Of a stretch of DNA of 64,000 nucleotides, positions 26,195 to 36,592 are shown in pieces. The notes under the pieces are model-generated. The model had not been told where the DNA came from, ran no database searches, and saw only the letters and a program-made list of their open reading frames with translations. Position 1 is the stretch's first letter; each line of letters starts with the position of its first letter. Source of the stretch: Phallus indusiatus (taxonomy: Eukaryota; Basidiomycota; Agaricomycetes; Phallales; Phallaceae). The position numbers were made by a program, and so were the translations under genes. The DNA lies in assembly GCA_027605045.1 (NCBI GenBank), contig JAQFWX010000004.1:1684683-1748682 (forward strand), read 5' to 3'.

Positions 26195-27706
26195 ATGGAT
26201 TGGAGATCTGGCAACAAATCCGACACAACGCTTCGTGAGGGCGGTCCCAGAGGCATAGGAAGAGGTCGAGGAAGAGGTAGAGGTCGAGGGAGGGGAGGGC
26301 CCTCAGCCCCAAATCATAGCAGAGGTCCTTCCGCAAAATCATCCAGCACATTCCGTGACGATTCATGGACACAAAGTTCAGGTGGCACTAATGTTCCGGG
26401 TACACATCTTCCAAGAGATTCGGCTCTGTCTAAGACATTACCAGTCCCAGATTCTGGAAACGGAACCGTTGGCTCGCCCCAGAAACCCAAGACTGATCAA
26501 CTATCGTCAAAGAATTCCAAGTCTTCCGTTCGCACAACTATTAGCACTTCCAGCGGACATTCAGTTAACGTAAATAATATTCCACAAATCGGCACGCAAC
26601 CAAGGACTAACCGTAGAAGATCGAATCGACATTCTCAGACATCCTCTACGAAAGGCCAGCCCCCTCAAACCGGTGTTACCGTGAAAAGCCCTTCTCCCAC
26701 CTCAGAATTACGAACCAACATTGATACTCTTGTTGAACGTGTTCGAGCAACGGCAATGGCTAACTCAAAGTCTAGAGATGGTGTGCCGGCAACGGATCGC
26801 GGTGGAACCCATTTTGACTGGGCTGACGACGACGGGAACTCTCTGTCAGATCTTGAAGATGATTGGTCGGTCTCAAATCACAAAGACAAACCGAAGGAGG
26901 AGAAGTCTGTTTCTTTACAGGACATAGGCCAGAATTCAGTTCCTGTAACCACTCAATCCAATCTACCCGAATCTATCTCACCCGTTGCGGTTGATATTGT
27001 AATTTCGGAAACTATCGGCAATTCACCTCTGGGACTTTCGGATGAAATCCCCAAGCTCGTTACCAACGAGAATGCAAGGGATTTACCTGCGACGGACGCG
27101 GTTTCGCAATCATCTTCAGGTAGTTCGCCAGCAACTGCTCCTAGTTCCTTAGAACCCTCGTCCGTTAATGGCGTCAAGGACGAAGAACTGAAGTCTAACT
27201 GTATTCCGAGTCATCCAACGTTTAGCTCTTTCGTTCTGGTAGAAACAAAACAATCTGTTCCAGAAGACGTTAAGGATTATATCGCAGAAACCGCTTGTAA
27301 ATCAACCGATATTCACCAAATTAGCGTTGAGACTTCTGGTCCAACTAAGAGCGCTCAGAGAATGATTTTTGATCCTACTGTTGATTGGGCGAATGCACCA
27401 CCCATTGAAGCATCTATCAAGCCACGAAGTCGCATTCGCAACAATTACTTCGAAAACTACTCTCGTGGTTCGTCTCCGGCGAGGAAAATCCAGCGAGATC
27501 CCCTGCGACCTAGATCAGAGTTGGGTTCTCCCGAACGGAATCAACACCGTTTAAAGTCTAATGACCTATCGCATCCACACGCAGGTGTAACGTCTCAAGA
27601 GTCACCCTCACGAATACATGCTACACGTCCAGTCATCACACCTGCTGCTTTATCTATCATATCGAAAACGTTACGACCTAAAGAAGTTTCATCGTCGCGG
27701 ACATAA
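26195..27706 (+). CDS. Uncharacterised RGG-rich, disordered protein
   Basis: An uninterrupted 503-codon ORF, unusual in a window where nearly every gene has introns. Residues 20-35 are alternating Arg-Gly (RGIGRGRGRGRGRGRGG), a motif that often binds RNA or is methylated. The rest is Ser/Thr/Pro-rich and probably disordered, with two Trp-containing acidic patches (FDWADDDGNSLSDLEDDW near residue 210 and DPTVDWANAPP near residue 395). I recognise no folded domain and no named family. Coding status is supported by length, the divergent promoter shared with SmG, and clean frame to TAA at 27706. Confidence 0.78.
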   Translation: MDWRSGNKSDTTLREGGPRGIGRGRGRGRGRGRGGPSAPNHSRGPSAKSSSTFRDDSWTQSSGGTNVPGTHLPRDSALSKTLPVPDSGNGTVGSPQKPKTDQLSSKNSKSSVRTTISTSSGHSVNVNNIPQIGTQPRTNRRRSNRHSQTSSTKGQPPQTGVTVKSPSPTSELRTNIDTLVERVRATAMANSKSRDGVPATDRGGTHFDWADDDGNSLSDLEDDWSVSNHKDKPKEEKSVSLQDIGQNSVPVTTQSNLPESISPVAVDIVISETIGNSPLGLSDEIPKLVTNENARDLPATDAVSQSSSGSSPATAPSSLEPSSVNGVKDEELKSNCIPSHPTFSSFVLVETKQSVPEDVKDYIAETACKSTDIHQISVETSGPTKSAQRMIFDPTVDWANAPPIEASIKPRSRIRNNYFENYSRGSSPARKIQRDPLRPRSELGSPERNQHRLKSNDLSHPHAGVTSQESPSRIHATRPVITPAALSIISKTLRPKEVSSSRT

Positions 27707-27920
27707 TTTCTCATCATTTGATATATTGCTTTGTTTTGGTTTGGAAAGTCCTGTAACATCAAATTCTCACTGCTCTTTTCTTGGATTATTCTAGTTCTTC
27801 TCTATTAAATACTGTACAATATAAGTATTCTATTTACTGATCAAACGGACTGTTCTTAATCTGCTATAGATATATATGTAAAAGTAAAACAACTGTTGTG
27901 TATATAAGTATACGCATATG

Positions 27921-29424
27921 CTAATCGGAACTGAAATAGGATATTTCAAGTCCAAGAGCCTTAATGGGCTTGCTTTTACTAGTTAAATCTGATACGAGAC
28001 CCAAGCTTACTAAGATATTCTGTATGCGACCCTCCCATAATAGAGAAAAGTCCTAAAGGACAAACTTAAGACCTGCCAATTTCAAAGAGAAAGAATAATA
28101 TATTACCATTTTCGTGGACATTCTTGCTTTTATTACTCCTTGAGTGTCGTCATAATGGGATTGGGTGGGTGGATCACTCTCTGTGTCCAAGGCGGCGATC
28201 ACCTCTTCCTGTAAATCGGAATCATTTCGTGGTCTCTTTCTCATCCACCATTCTGAACCGAATGTCCATGTGCTTTCATAGCTATATACGTTAAAATCAA
28301 AACGGGAGCACAATGACAAATCCTGGGAAACTTGTGCTGCATAAGCAGAGGATATATGCCCCATCATCGGGTTGAATATGGCTGTCAAAGTTGCTGGTGG
28401 TTGCGAGCACATCGAGTCAGAGCTCGATGAAATAGCTCCATTTGGTATGTCGGGTAGGGTAGTAAATCGAATCCCAGTAGAAACTATTAAGAATAAGAAC
28501 TTTGTCATATGAATTTCAAAATGAAAAATTAACCTCCAGCACTTTTTTCCAGTGCACTGAAGTACAACTCAGCACCTGCTGATAATCTTCCTCTGACGCC
28601 GCCTTCTATAGCGTCTTCCTCGTCAACGCGTTTCGACCTTCGTTCCGCCATGATGAGCGAGGTTCGTCAGCATCGCCAACAAGTTTTCCAAAATTTCGAA
28701 GTACTCTTATACCGAACATTGCATCTTCCGCGCTCCAAGTGTATTCTGAGCACCACCGACCGGTATCGTGTTGAAGAGACAACATGACGTTACTCCTGCT
28801 GGTTGAATCATAGCTATTGGTGGGGACAGTCATAGGCGATTTCAATGGAAAATCGGAGATTCCTGCCACAATGCCTTGTAGTGCAGGTGTGAATCTCACT
28901 GTGTATAATGCGTCAAGTCGCCCGCTGAACATATAAAGACGACCATACATCAGGTAATCTATTGAGAATTATGGTTGTTAACACATAACAGGAAGAAAAC
29001 CGACAGCAGCTGCAAACCTCGCACGCTTCTTCCTCCTTTCCATTCTTGCCCACTAATATCCGGAACACGTGGGGGATCGTATACCTTAAATTTGTCGACC
29101 ATATCATCGAACGCAACATCCCCAGAATTGGGTAACTTTAACTCGCGCGAACTGAAGATATAGCCAATTGATCCATTGAGCGTTGGAAGAGCTGTCATGG
29201 ACCATGTTGTACTGAAGAGTGCATTCGGTGATTTGGATATACAGAGAGCCAGTCCCTTTGGGATTGTGAAGTCCAGAATAGCTGGATTACAGCTGAGTTT
29301 GCATCAAATTGAATGGGAAATAATCACCTGTCGAAGAGCGAGTCAAGTTTGCATATAAATTATCATCATTCCAGCCTGTTTCTCGATAATAGTGGCGCAG
29401 AACATAAGAAGAGAACGGAAGCAT
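27921..29424 (-). CDS. MDM10: Mitochondrial distribution and morphology protein 10
   Basis: Outer-membrane beta-barrel of the ERMES ER-mitochondria tether; it also assists the SAM complex. The start at 29424 gives MLPFSSYVLRHYYRETGWN, close to the conserved Mdm10 N-terminus. Later exons carry LDFTIPKGLALCISKSPN, TALPTLNGSIGYIFSS, LMYGRLYMFSGRLDALY, MLSLQHDTGRWCSEYTWS, AEDAMFGIRVLRNFG, IFNPMMGHISSAYAAQVSQD and the C-terminal beta-signal region EGRIQNILVSLGLVSDL. It ends at 27921 after YFSSD. The barrel strands are intact and no frame break is seen. Confidence 0.92.
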
Positions 29425-29585
29425 TGGGGAATTGAGATAGTTTTGAATTAAACAAGCTGATTTTTCATAGAACTCCTAGTTCCACTACCTTTCTCGGGAA
29501 GCGCGTCTAACGTATTCCCGGAAAGGACCGAGTTTACAACTTTTTTCTGTAAAGGTCCTAAGCTACTCGCTGAGGAAACAAAACG

Positions 29586-31204
29586 ATGTTGTCGACAACC
29601 ATGAACTTGCTTTGGCTTCTTTTTTCCCATCCCGAAGAATTTAGATCGGTCGTTAACTTCAAACTATTTCATGAGAAAAAACGCGACCTCACCTCTCAAA
29701 AGTAGCATGAAGATTCCGGATGGGATAGAGCAACCATGCGACGACGCTGGAATTTCTTAGATGTATCAAGTCGGAGCTTTGCTGCAGTCATCAAAGAACT
29801 GGATGGCGATTTGGCGAGAACAGTTCAGTGCCCTACTCTGGAATAGTTCGCTCTGAGTCTCACCTTGACTCTCTTTGCTTTTAGGTCTGCCTTTTCTATC
29901 TTGTTCTAAGAGGATTGGACACCATTGAAGATGATACGACTCTTCCCGACGAAAAAAGACAAAAGCTTTTGAGGAACTTTGTCGGCATTCTGGATCAACC
30001 TAGCTGGACTTACGATGGAATCCGTCAAGACGAGAAAGACAGACAGGTACTCGTGGAATTCGACATTGTCTTTGCCGAGATTCAGCTGCTGGAACCTCAC
30101 TATAAGGAAGTTATCAAGGATATGGCGAATAAAATGGCGACTAGCATGGCAGACTTCCGCCATCGCGCCGATACAGGCGCGGGGTACGCCGTAGACACCC
30201 TCGAAGAATATGACTTATACTGCCACTATGTCGCCGGCCTAGTTGGGGAGGGACTCTCTGACAAGGAGGCCAGTTGGATAAAAGACGAGCTTGTTCTATC
30301 TAACTTCACGGGTCTACTCCTGCAAAAACATTCTTCGCGACTACAGAGAAGACGTTGATGACAACAGGCTATTCTGGCCTCGAGAAATATGGAAACGATA
30401 GAATTTCAATGATCCTAGAGAAATGTACGAACCCGAGAGCGAAGAGCGTGCATTGTGGGCTCTAAGCGAGATAACACTGGACGCACTCCGACATTCCATT
30501 GATGCTCTCGACTATCTCACTCTTCTAAAAAATCAAAGTGTATTCAACTTTTGTGCCATACCCGCCATCATAGCCATCGCCACACTAGAAGTTTGCTTTA
30601 TGAACCGTGACGTCTTGCATAAGAACGTCAAGATTCGTAGGAGCAAAGCTCTTCAGGTGTGTCTGTCTTTCTTTTCATCTTCGTATAGACTTCAATCATA
30701 GTAACATTCAATCTCTTCCAGCTTATTATGAACTCCACAAACCCTAGAGACGTTGCTTACATTTTCCGTGAATATACGCTCAAAATTCATGCGAAAGCTA
30801 TGCCTTCAGATCCTAATTACCTTGCCATCTGCGGCATATGTGGCCAGGTATGTACTTTCTTTATAGTGTTCAGTCCCACCACTCTTATCCCAACGACGCA
30901 TTCTCTTATTTTACAGATCGACCAATGGGCCGAACGCCATTACCCATCTTTCATTGAGATTACGAGAGACGGAGACGGAGTCAAAGCCGTCTATAAAGAA
31001 TCGGATTTACGGGCGGGAATTTATCTGAACCAAAAGAAAAAACGGTATGCTCCCAATGCCAACGACGCGACCGTAGCGCAGAAAGCCGACGTGTACTTGC
31101 TGCTTTTTATCGTTGCTGGCATCATACTTGTATGCGCCATTGCTTTAGGTGTCGCGTGGGGTATCGCTGTGTACTTCGGCGACGCCACTTTCTCTACTCA
31201 GTGA
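29586..31204 (+). pseudogene. ERG9: Squalene synthase, decayed copy
   Basis: Homologous to farnesyl-diphosphate farnesyltransferase, the first committed enzyme of ergosterol synthesis. Conserved parts are present: FSHPEEFRSV, SGWDRATMRRRW, SRSFAAVIKELDGDLART, the first Asp-rich motif DTIEDD, CHYVAGLVGEG, the second Asp-rich motif [17 protein letters not shown], and a C-terminal membrane helix. Four defects are visible: an in-frame TAG at 29703-29705 inside the N-terminal domain; loss of about six conserved residues after GEGLS (near 30256); a frameshifting deletion at about 30323-30332 where the QKTNI motif belongs; and an in-frame TAG at 30399-30401 after WPREIWKR. Splicing could hide the first only by removing conserved sequence. 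A second, functional copy is expected elsewhere because the enzyme is essential. Confidence 0.85.
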
Positions 31205-31340
31205 GCCGGATGCGGGCTCCTGTGCATATGCATATATTGTGCATGACATTCAAGATAGCAACTATCATAGCTAAATAAGTTATTTAACAAAGCATGGGGA
31301 CAACATTTCAAAACAATTAGTCAACGACAGCAAAGAACAT

Positions 31341-33424
31341 TTAATTCAGGTTCTCAAGTTTCTGGAGCACATCAGTCATGGTGAGTCTGTCGTGAGGTTC
31401 GTGTTTCCAACAACCCTCGCATATTTCCCAAAGCTGATCGTCGATATTTTCGGGGCGTGGGGGACGTTCGCCATTTCTCGTTTCTTCAATAGCTTGAATG
31501 GTATTCAAGGCGTCACCAAAAGGCTTGCACATCGTCATAATCTGTAATTCAATATGTCAATAAAAAAATGAATGTAAGATACACTTAGAATACGGCATAC
31601 CTCAATAATTGTCATTGCAAAGGAAAAAACGTCGCTGGGTGTCAAGATGTTTGAGCCAGTACACATTTCCGGCGAATACCATCGGAAAGAATTATCGTCT
31701 GCCTGGCTCTGAGTGAGGGAAATCCCAGCAATGCTTTCTACCGCCTGCAAGAAATGTTATGCATAGAAAAAATAATAGCATCAAATAGAAGCACTACCTT
31801 CGTTAAACCGAAGTCCGCGATGAGGGGATCGCCATTTGAATTAACCAAGATACTGTTCTGATGGAAATTGTATCAAAACAAAAATCATGGAAAACAGAGA
31901 GATATAAATTTTACTCCTCTGACGTTACCATGAACCATTGGAGGTCGTAGGCCATGGAGGAATTGCAGTCCTTTGGCGATACCTTGTATCTACGATATGG
32001 GTTTACAATATTTGAGCCAAAGAATACGCTGAAAACTCACTAGTTTAACTCGATCGCAGCCTGGATAGCGCCGAATGTATCCCATTACATTACCGTTAGC
32101 CATCCAAGGACTGATCATATACCTAATCGACGTCTATCATCAAACTACGCTTCCTCATAGCGGCACTCACAGACGGTGATCTGCGTGAACGTATCCATAA
32201 AGTGGTAAGATGTAATTTCCATGAGCTTGATTCGCGATGATTCCCCAGATTTTGATCTCCTCTTGGAAACGCTGTAATTATCCGTGTCTGCATGAGGGGG
32301 GGATTACATTCATGAGCTAAAAGCGGTATTTATTGCACCTTGAGAGCCTTGGGGGACATTTTAATACCGCGAATGGTTTTCATCGCAACCTTTTCCTGTT
32401 TCAGCCACATACCCTCCCATACATCAAATATTGCACTTGTGGTGGCGACCGCAAAACCCCCAACGCGGTCTACTTCCTCAGTCAAGTCTGTCTCAGAAGG
32501 TAATATGCCATTAGATTTGTATAAGCCCAGTTGCATTTTTCTATAGCCTAAATGACGCGCAGCGCCGATCGAATTCATGAACTCCTGTAGAAGCGACGAA
32601 ACAGTTTTAACGTCTTCTTTGGTTGCGTGAACAGCCCGTAATATCTCGGAATAATTGTCGCCGAGACCTTTGATGGCGCGTTCCAAATCTTCATGATCGT
32701 TCTTATAGGCTGCTGAATGCTCCTCATGCCTATGTCAGTCGATTAGAGGTGCGGGGATGGCATAAACTTATGTAAAGACACCTACCATTGATGGAACCTC
32801 AGGTTCATTATGATCTGAGATAAACAACGGGTTGGAAAAGGTTCAGGAATAAAAAAAACTCCTTGACTGACCGAGAATTCCTCGCAGCAGGTGTCAAGTT
32901 CACGATGGCAAGTTTCTATATCCTTGGAAATTTGAAGCTGGCGGAAGAACGCTTCCCATTTCTGTTGGCCTGTTGCATGTTTATTGAGCAGTTTTTGTAC
33001 TGTTTGTAGATGACTGGGTAGCATTTATCAGAAAGTACATATAGCCGATGGACAAATGATGGACTAACACAGCCGTCTCAGTAAATATTTCTGTGAGAGA
33101 ATCTGCAGATGTTGAATTAATCTTATGAGTGTTGTTATTGATAGCGTCACTCAGAAAATTGCAGCGCTTTCTGAGGAATTCGATTTCTGATCTGCGGTAA
33201 GGTACCAAGTAAATATGTTTGTAAAAAGAGTAAAAAAGATTGAAAAAAACTTCGCACTGGTTGGAGGTGATCTTGTCGCACGTCCGTATTATGGAAGCAA
33301 CTGCCTGCAATACCAGTGCCAGACCGGGAACTGGAGCAAACTGGGCCGCGGTCTGCGCAACATCGAGAACAGCCAAAGCCGTAGCTGAAACTACTTCGCT
33401 AACTGCAGCTTGGGTGATAGTCAT
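31341..33424 (-). CDS. MLKL/HeLo-like domain plus TKL pseudokinase
   Basis: A two-part protein. The N-terminus (33424 to about 32800) is helical: LDVAQTAAQFAPVPGLALVL, RTCDKITSN, then EIEFLRKRCNFLSDAI. This pattern matches the MLKL-N/HeLo-like four-helix domains common in agaricomycete TKL kinases. An intron with donor GTGCGA joins these two segments. A coiled brace region (32700-32550) precedes the kinase domain: VAMKTIRG (ATP-site lysine), KGLQFLHGLRPPMVHGNVRG near 31970-31915, ILVN, ADFGLTK, WYSPEMCTG, DVFSFAMTIIEV, and RPPRPENI near the end. The catalytic Asp of the HRD loop is Asn (codon 31926-31924), and the Gly-rich loop is degenerate, so it is probably a pseudokinase. Membrane-active cell death is inferred only by analogy to MLKL. 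Confidence 0.8.
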
Positions 33425-35124
33425 GAATATAATGGACACTGGTAAGAAATTAGGTTCTGAGGTTCAGGGTTTACATATGCTTGTTTAAATACCTTGAGGA
33501 AATATCCAGCACACAAAGGAACGCTTCCTTTGTCCTTGCTCAATCTAGGTGTCATGGTATATCATGTCACGACCACGCGTCAGTGGATGTATTCTGCAGG
33601 GCTGCTGAGGAGACGGTTTCGGCAGCGATGGGCGCTTGACTGCTCTTCCTTTGTTGCTCCTCTCCGTCTGCTGACCGCCATGAACGATCGGGTGTCGACC
33701 TTTGACAAAAATGGATCGGTTGCCACGACGGATCCTGTGCCTTCTGCGCAACTGAAACCCTTGAGGTCTTTTCTGATACACGGGGATTATTCTCCTGCAC
33801 ATCCTATCAACCTGTGCCTTTCGCGGCTGGAGGCTCGCGAAAGTCAGATCCTCGTATTCCAGTCGGAAGCCCCTTGCTAATTACTGCACAACCGCGTTCA
33901 AAATTCATTGAAGCCTTGACAGGCTCTGACTTGGCTAAAACTAGTGGTCTTGGTCGGATGTCGGGCCTGTTGGCTAAAATACGCATATAGTACGCCTAAG
34001 AGACGTTCGTTGCCCTATTCGACTAACCTGCCGGAATACAAAGTTACCCAGAAACCCCAAACCACTGGATGCTTCTGCTTTCCCTGCTTCATGTGCGCAA
34101 TCTCAACTCCGATCTAAGTAAATTACACGAGTCTCCCTTCCCGATCGATTCTGCGGTGTCCATGCTGGTTTTACACGAGCCTTCAGCCTATTTTTTAGGG
34201 CAGTACGACTCGACCAATCAGACTGCGTACTATTTTAAAAATTTTCAGTTTTTCGCACCGGTTTTCAATGCCAGTTCCGTAGAACAATAGACCAATACTT
34301 GCGCCTTGTCATGGCCGGTTTCGCTTGTTCCCGGTCGCTTCAATGTGGCAGCGGAGAGTAAGTTTTTGAACTGTAAGAGTTCTTGTCTTCGTAATATCAC
34401 TGGAAACCATGCTAGAATACCGCCGTTGGTTTTGTTTGACTCGAAGATTACCCGCTTAAAACTTTCAATACTTCCGTCAACCCGGCTGACCCACAGTGAC
34501 GAATCGTACTTTCAGACCGTGCTTTCAGTAGCCGAGCAATATTTCGATCGCATTGAAGAGATCGACTCTGAACATGGTAAAAACTAAAACCGCAACTATG
34601 ACGTTTCATACAGATACGTGGTTAATTACAGCTCTTTTAGATGCCGATTGTATTTTATGGTGAACACAGATGCTATTATGATCTTCCAACTCTATCACTG
34701 GACCTGGGCTCGTTGATAGTGGATTAACACATTCATGTGCCAAGGTTCAGACATAATGCTCATATATCCTTATTACAGTATAGGCTACTGTCTTGATGCT
34801 TGATTTGACATTTGGTCGAATATATCCGTCATAGACGTTTGAAAGTCCATGATGAGAATCAAAATGCGGATTAGTCAAGCAGGTTGGTTCTGATAACAAT
34901 GTTATGTAAATGATACGTCGACTGGAAATATATGTCGTGGGGTGGTGTCCAGGAGGTACAAGTTCTGGCAACGCTTATAGCGAGCATGGTGTCGCAACCA
35001 GAAATAAATTCCAAGCTAAGCTTCAATGCCGAAGTGGCGGGGGTCCCGCACGAAAGACGCCGCTTTGCCTTACGTTTGATTCGTCTCGACAATTTATATA
35101 CTTTCTTTCCAAGGCTCGAGTTCA
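33425..35124. other. Gene-poor 1.7 kb with ORF relics
   Basis: Lies between the divergent kinase and flavoprotein genes. Several medium ORFs overlap on both strands (33494-33880 plus, 33545-33802 minus, 34069-34290 plus, 34306-34587 plus). One plus frame, 33713-33990, stays open for about 92 codons and reads like protein (SDPRIPVGSPLL, KFIEALTGSDLAKTSG) but has stops just upstream. None matches a family I know. I read this as non-coding DNA with decayed coding remnants; I found no terminal repeats. Confidence 0.35.
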
Positions 35125-36253
35125 ATGAGAGCGCGATGCTTTCATGCCTCGCAGCTAAAACTAAGGGTAGCGGTCGAACAGTCTCGCGTACAGGACACAT
35201 CAGTCTTTGTGAAGCGGGTTTGGAGAACGATCGTATATGTTTCTGGCGTTGGCGTTGTATCCGGAGGACTTTATTATTTATTGGTTAATGGGCCATCTCG
35301 AGCTGCACCGACATCCTCAAAGATACCGATGGCCGCAACCCATTTCACACCGGTGACAGTAACGTCGAGCATGCCATGCACACCGTATACCAAGCTATTG
35401 AAGCTGAAGCTACAACCACAGACAATTCCAAAACAAATGCCCGGAAGAGGAATGATATATTCTATCTATATAAAAGACTCGGATATTCAAGTGGAACGAC
35501 CTTACACGCCATTGGAAGGCCTTGACGAGGCTGGAGAAATGATGTTTTGGGTAAAGAGATATCAAGGTGGGGAGGTGGGCCGGTGGATACATGAGCGAAA
35601 AGTTGGAGATCAAATCGAAGTACGAGGTCCAGTTATCACATGGCAATGGCAAGAAGAAGAATGGGATGAGATAATAATGGTAATATTGTCCTAATTCTGT
35701 GTCAGTCGTGGTGTTGTTCATTTTCGTACTAGATATCTGGGGGAACAGGAATTACACCATTTTATCAATTGATGCATCAAATATTCGCGGGGGACGCTCA
35801 GAACAGGCCGAAACAAACACGGTTCACGCTGTTGCACTCTTCGCCTAGTGTTTCTGACTTGCCGCCTGGGAAAATATTAGACAGGCTGCAAGAACAGAGC
35901 ATGGGAAACCCCGGCTTGTTTAGAATGCAGATTTATGTGGATGTGCTTGACAAGAAGATGGAAGGTTTGCACATGGGTCGTATCGACGGTCGTGTTATTG
36001 AAAGACTGTTCCAAAGTTCAGAAACGAAGCAGAGCTCATGGAAGTCTTGGTGGAGACGAAGAACCGACGACCAAGAGCACCCAATACGTATCGACGACAC
36101 CAAACGTGTTTTATTCCTAATTTGCGGGCCACAGCCGTAAGTCGAATTTCAAAATCAATTGTAAATTATATGACATGAATCGTAATACTTTTGGTTAGAA
36201 TGATGACGGCAATAAAGGAGATTTTGAAAGGCAGACATGTACATAAGCTGTAG
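35125..36253 (+). CDS. Mitochondrial FAD/NAD(P)H oxidoreductase, Cyc2/b5-reductase-like
   Basis: Three exons (35125-35679, 35733-36136, 36199-36253) give 337 residues. The N-terminus MRARCFHASQLKLR is Arg-rich without acidic residues, as in mitochondrial targeting peptides, and is followed by a membrane helix (TIVYVSGVGVVSGGLYYLLV). The ferredoxin-reductase fold follows: FAD motif RPYTPL, nucleotide-binding ISGGTGITPFYQLMHQ, and C-terminal LICGPQPMM. This layout fits NADH-cytochrome b5 reductase relatives and the yeast Cyc2 flavoprotein, which reduces haem before attachment to cytochrome c. Which of the two it is cannot be decided from sequence alone. Confidence 0.82.
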
Positions 36254-36592
36254 TAATGATGAGAATAATAATAAAAAGAAACGAGTCATGGGCGTCTAAT
36301 CTCAGGCGGGGGTACCTCATTGACCACCACCACCATCACCACCACAATCTCTCTTTCAAAGGAGATTGTGGATCTCCTTTGTTTTTCTTCTTCTTCTTCT
36401 TCTTTTTTTCTCTTTCCTGTCTCTCTTTTCTCCCCCTTTCCCTCAAAAACAGAGTCGACGTCGACTGTGAAGAACGAGCAACGCACTTGACTGCGCGTAC
36501 TGCTTCTCTTCAATTGCCCGGTTCCAGGATTGCGACTGCGACTGTCCTGCTATCGTTACTGCTGCTGTCAGCTTCGAGGATTCCTCTTATCG
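36254..36592. other. Spacer and probable 5' leader with two exclusive hairpins
   Basis: Between the flavoprotein stop and the cyclin ATG. It contains a CAC/CAT repeat (36324-36344), then two perfect 10-bp inverted repeats that share bases: arms 36342-36351 with 36362-36371, and 36357-36366 with 36372-36381. A long pyrimidine tract (36382-36430) follows, of the kind seen just upstream of basidiomycete transcription starts. It could belong to the flavoprotein 3' end or to the cyclin leader. Confidence 0.5.

Noticed and set aside
29448..29630. 60-codon minus-strand ORF upstream of MDM10
   Set aside because: It is the antisense of the squalene synthase N-terminal coding sequence and has no features of its own.
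36324..36344. CAC/CAT repeat resembling an introduced His tag
   Set aside because: It lies outside any supported coding frame and sits in a natural simple-repeat context.
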